A stretch of 6,764 nucleotides of DNA from Proteobacteria bacterium CAG:495. Lineage in GTDB: Bacteria > Pseudomonadota > Alphaproteobacteria > RF32 > CAG-239. Each line of letters starts with the position of its first letter. Position 1 is the first letter of the stretch. Below the pieces are notes generated by a model. That model was given only the letters and a program-made list of their open reading frames with translations, did not search any database and was not told the origin of the DNA. The position numbers were made by a program, and so were the translations under genes. Below are positions 5,345 through 6,764 of this stretch, piece after piece. Location of the stretch: NCBI GenBank assembly GCA_000432275.1, contig HF995322.1, positions 55,883-62,646 of the forward strand, written 5' to 3'.

Positions 5345-6764
5345 CTATTCTACGGTTACCGACTTTGCAAGATTGCGAGGCTGATCAATTTCCCGCCCCA
5401 GCTCGTCGGCAATATAATATGCCAGCAGTTGCAGAGGGACATTAAGCAGCAAAGGAGACCATATTTCCGCAATTTGAGGAACACGGATAACCCGGTCAAA
5501 CAACTTTCCCCTTTGCACGGCCGCTGACGTCGTAACCGCAATCAGCTGTGCCCGACGGGCCTTAACCTCTTCGCAGTTGGACAGCATTTTATCAAAAGTC
5601 AGGCCGCCGTCTGCCAAAATGGCAATCACCGGAACACTCTCGTCAAGCAACGCAATCGGCCCGTGTTTTAATTCTCCCGCTTCGTATCCGTTAGCGTTAA
5701 TATAGCTGATTTCCTTAAGCTTCAAAGCCCCTTCCGCCGCAGAAGCCGTGTTAATGCCGCGAGCCATAAAAACAACGTTTTTGCAAGCGGCATAATCCTT
5801 GGCACAGGTTTTAATCCCGCTGCTGTTGCTTAACGTTTCCTCCAGCTTGGCCGGAATCTCAAATAACTCTTTTTTCAGCTCAGACAATTTGTCCCGACTC
5901 AAACACCCTCTCAGCTCCGCGGCTGCCAACGCCGACAAATACAAACAAACAAGCTGTGCCGTGTAAGATTTTGTAGCCGCAACACTGACTTCAATCCCTG
6001 CTTTTAACGGCAGTACCGCATCCGCACATCTGACAATGCTTGAATCCGTACGGTTTGTCACCGCCAAAACCTTGGCGCCGGAAGACCGTGCCTGTTTAAG
6101 GGCCGTAATCGTATCCGCGGTTTCTCCTGACTGGGAAATCCCGATTGTCAAAGTTTCTGCAGAGGTCAGCTGGCGTTTATAAATATATTCGCTGGCCGCC
6201 TCAACCCGCACCGGAATTCCCGCCAGCGTTTCAAACGCATTTTGGGCAATTTTTGCCGCATGAAGAGAGGTTCCGCAGGCAATAATCTCTATCCGGTTTA
6301 TGCCGCGAAACAACTGTTCCGAATCAATTCCGCCCAAATGGACTTCAGCCTCCGGACTTGGCATATATTCGGTTAAAAGGTTGCGTACGATATCCGGCTG
6401 CTCGTTTATTTCTTTAAGCATAAAATGCTTGAATCCCCTTTTACTGATAGCTTCAGGCTCCCAAGTCAGATTTTCAACTTTTTTCAAAACGACGGAGCCG
6501 TCAAAATTTTTAACGCTGACGCCGTCCCGCCGAACGATGGCAAGCTCGTTGTCGTCAAGATAAATCATTTGCTTCGCTTTGCCGATAATGGCGGGAACGT
6601 CGCTGGCAATAAAATTTTCACCTTCACCCAGACCGATGATTAACGGCGCGTTTTTACGAACGGCTATAATTTTATCTGCCTCGTTTTCATGCATAATGCA
6701 AAAGGCAAAGGCTCCCTTAAGCCGGTTGACGGCACGAACCACCGCCGTTTCCAAAGAACCGCTC
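5345..6764 (-). CDS. glmS: Glutamine--fructose-6-phosphate aminotransferase (isomerizing), N-terminus cut off by the window edge
   Basis: About 472 C-terminal residues are visible, ending at a TAG (5345-5347). The family is about 609 aa, so roughly 135-140 N-terminal residues, including the catalytic Cys1 of the glutaminase domain, lie beyond base 6764. A TTG at 6752-6754 is not the real start: homologous sequence continues upstream (SGSLETAVVRAV). GlmS makes glucosamine-6-phosphate from fructose-6-phosphate and glutamine in the cytoplasm, the first step towards UDP-GlcNAc, peptidoglycan and LPS. The end of the glutaminase domain (GLGEGENFIASD) is followed by HFMLKEINEQP, SIS domain 1 (about 6310-5930; CGTS, ISQSGETADT) and SIS domain 2 (about 5810-5400; EGALKLKEISY, GELKHGP). 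Catalytic equivalents are present: Glu of KEISY at 5711-5713 (E. coli Glu488), His of ELKHGP at 5663-5665 (His504) and Lys of LAKSVTVE at 5363-5365 (Lys603). It is convergent with uvrB, and its promoter and 5' leader are outside the window, so glmS-ribozyme-type control cannot be judged. Confidence 0.95.
   Translation of the reverse strand, partial: SGSLETAVVRAVNRLKGAFAFCIMHENEADKIIAVRKNAPLIIGLGEGENFIASDVPAIIGKAKQMIYLDDNELAIVRRDGVSVKNFDGSVVLKKVENLTWEPEAISKRGFKHFMLKEINEQPDIVRNLLTEYMPSPEAEVHLGGIDSEQLFRGINRIEIIACGTSLHAAKIAQNAFETLAGIPVRVEAASEYIYKRQLTSAETLTIGISQSGETADTITALKQARSSGAKVLAVTNRTDSSIVRCADAVLPLKAGIEVSVAATKSYTAQLVCLYLSALAAAELRGCLSRDKLSELKKELFEIPAKLEETLSNSSGIKTCAKDYAACKNVVFMARGINTASAAEGALKLKEISYINANGYEAGELKHGPIALLDESVPVIAILADGGLTFDKMLSNCEEVKARRAQLIAVTTSAAVQRGKLFDRVIRVPQIAEIWSPLLLNVPLQLLAYYIADELGREIDQPRNLAKSVTVE

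Noticed and set aside
5363..5380. Hairpin in the glmS 3' end that could terminate uvrB transcription
   Set aside because: The stem depends on several G-U pairs and has no following T-run, so it does not qualify as an intrinsic terminator on either strand.
6752..6754. TTG as the start of glmS
   Set aside because: Conserved GlmS sequence continues upstream to the window edge, and starting here would remove most of the glutaminase domain including Cys1.

Overview
The window reads as a stretch of bacterial chromosome, most likely from an alphaproteobacterium. It contains three complete or nearly complete genes on the + strand, the tail of a fourth at the left edge, and a truncated convergent gene at the right edge. 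The alphaproteobacterial reading rests on two things. First, a MotE-type gene is followed directly by a secreted AMIN-like/TPR protein, an arrangement I know from alphaproteobacterial flagellar clusters. Second, the UvrB wording is alphaproteobacterial in style (SCVDNRPLKFEEW, VSATPGDWELEQ). Base composition looks intermediate rather than GC-rich, which would suit one of the lower-GC, possibly host-associated members of the class. That last point is inference.

Layout: (1) positions 2-55 carry the last 17 codons of an upstream gene, plausibly the small flagellar-cluster protein (DUF6468 type) that often precedes motE. (2) 77-730 is a MotE-like protein: one N-terminal membrane anchor, a periplasmic coiled coil and a C-terminal MgtE_N-like helical domain. 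(3) 714 (or 753)-3362 is a large exported protein with a signal peptide, a proline-rich linker, a beta-rich AMIN-like region and a long helical TPR-type repeat region. (4) 3363-5342 is a complete uvrB, whose ATG follows the preceding stop codon with no spacer. (5) On the opposite strand, 5345 to the right edge is glmS without its N-terminal glutaminase start. It is tail-to-tail with uvrB, with 2 nt between the stop codons.

Functionally, the first three + strand genes look like the end of a motility operon: an inner-membrane/periplasmic MotE factor and a periplasmic scaffold of unknown exact role. The nucleotide-excision-repair helicase gene is appended to it. A well-formed candidate sigma-70-type promoter lies inside the 3' end of the TPR gene (3234-3262) and could express uvrB independently. 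glmS (hexosamine / cell-envelope precursor synthesis) belongs to a separate transcription unit entering from the right.

There is no gene-free stretch over 300 bases. I saw no tRNA or rRNA, CRISPR array, insertion sequence or convincing intrinsic terminator. The least understood part is the MotE-linked TPR protein; the rest is ordinary core genome.
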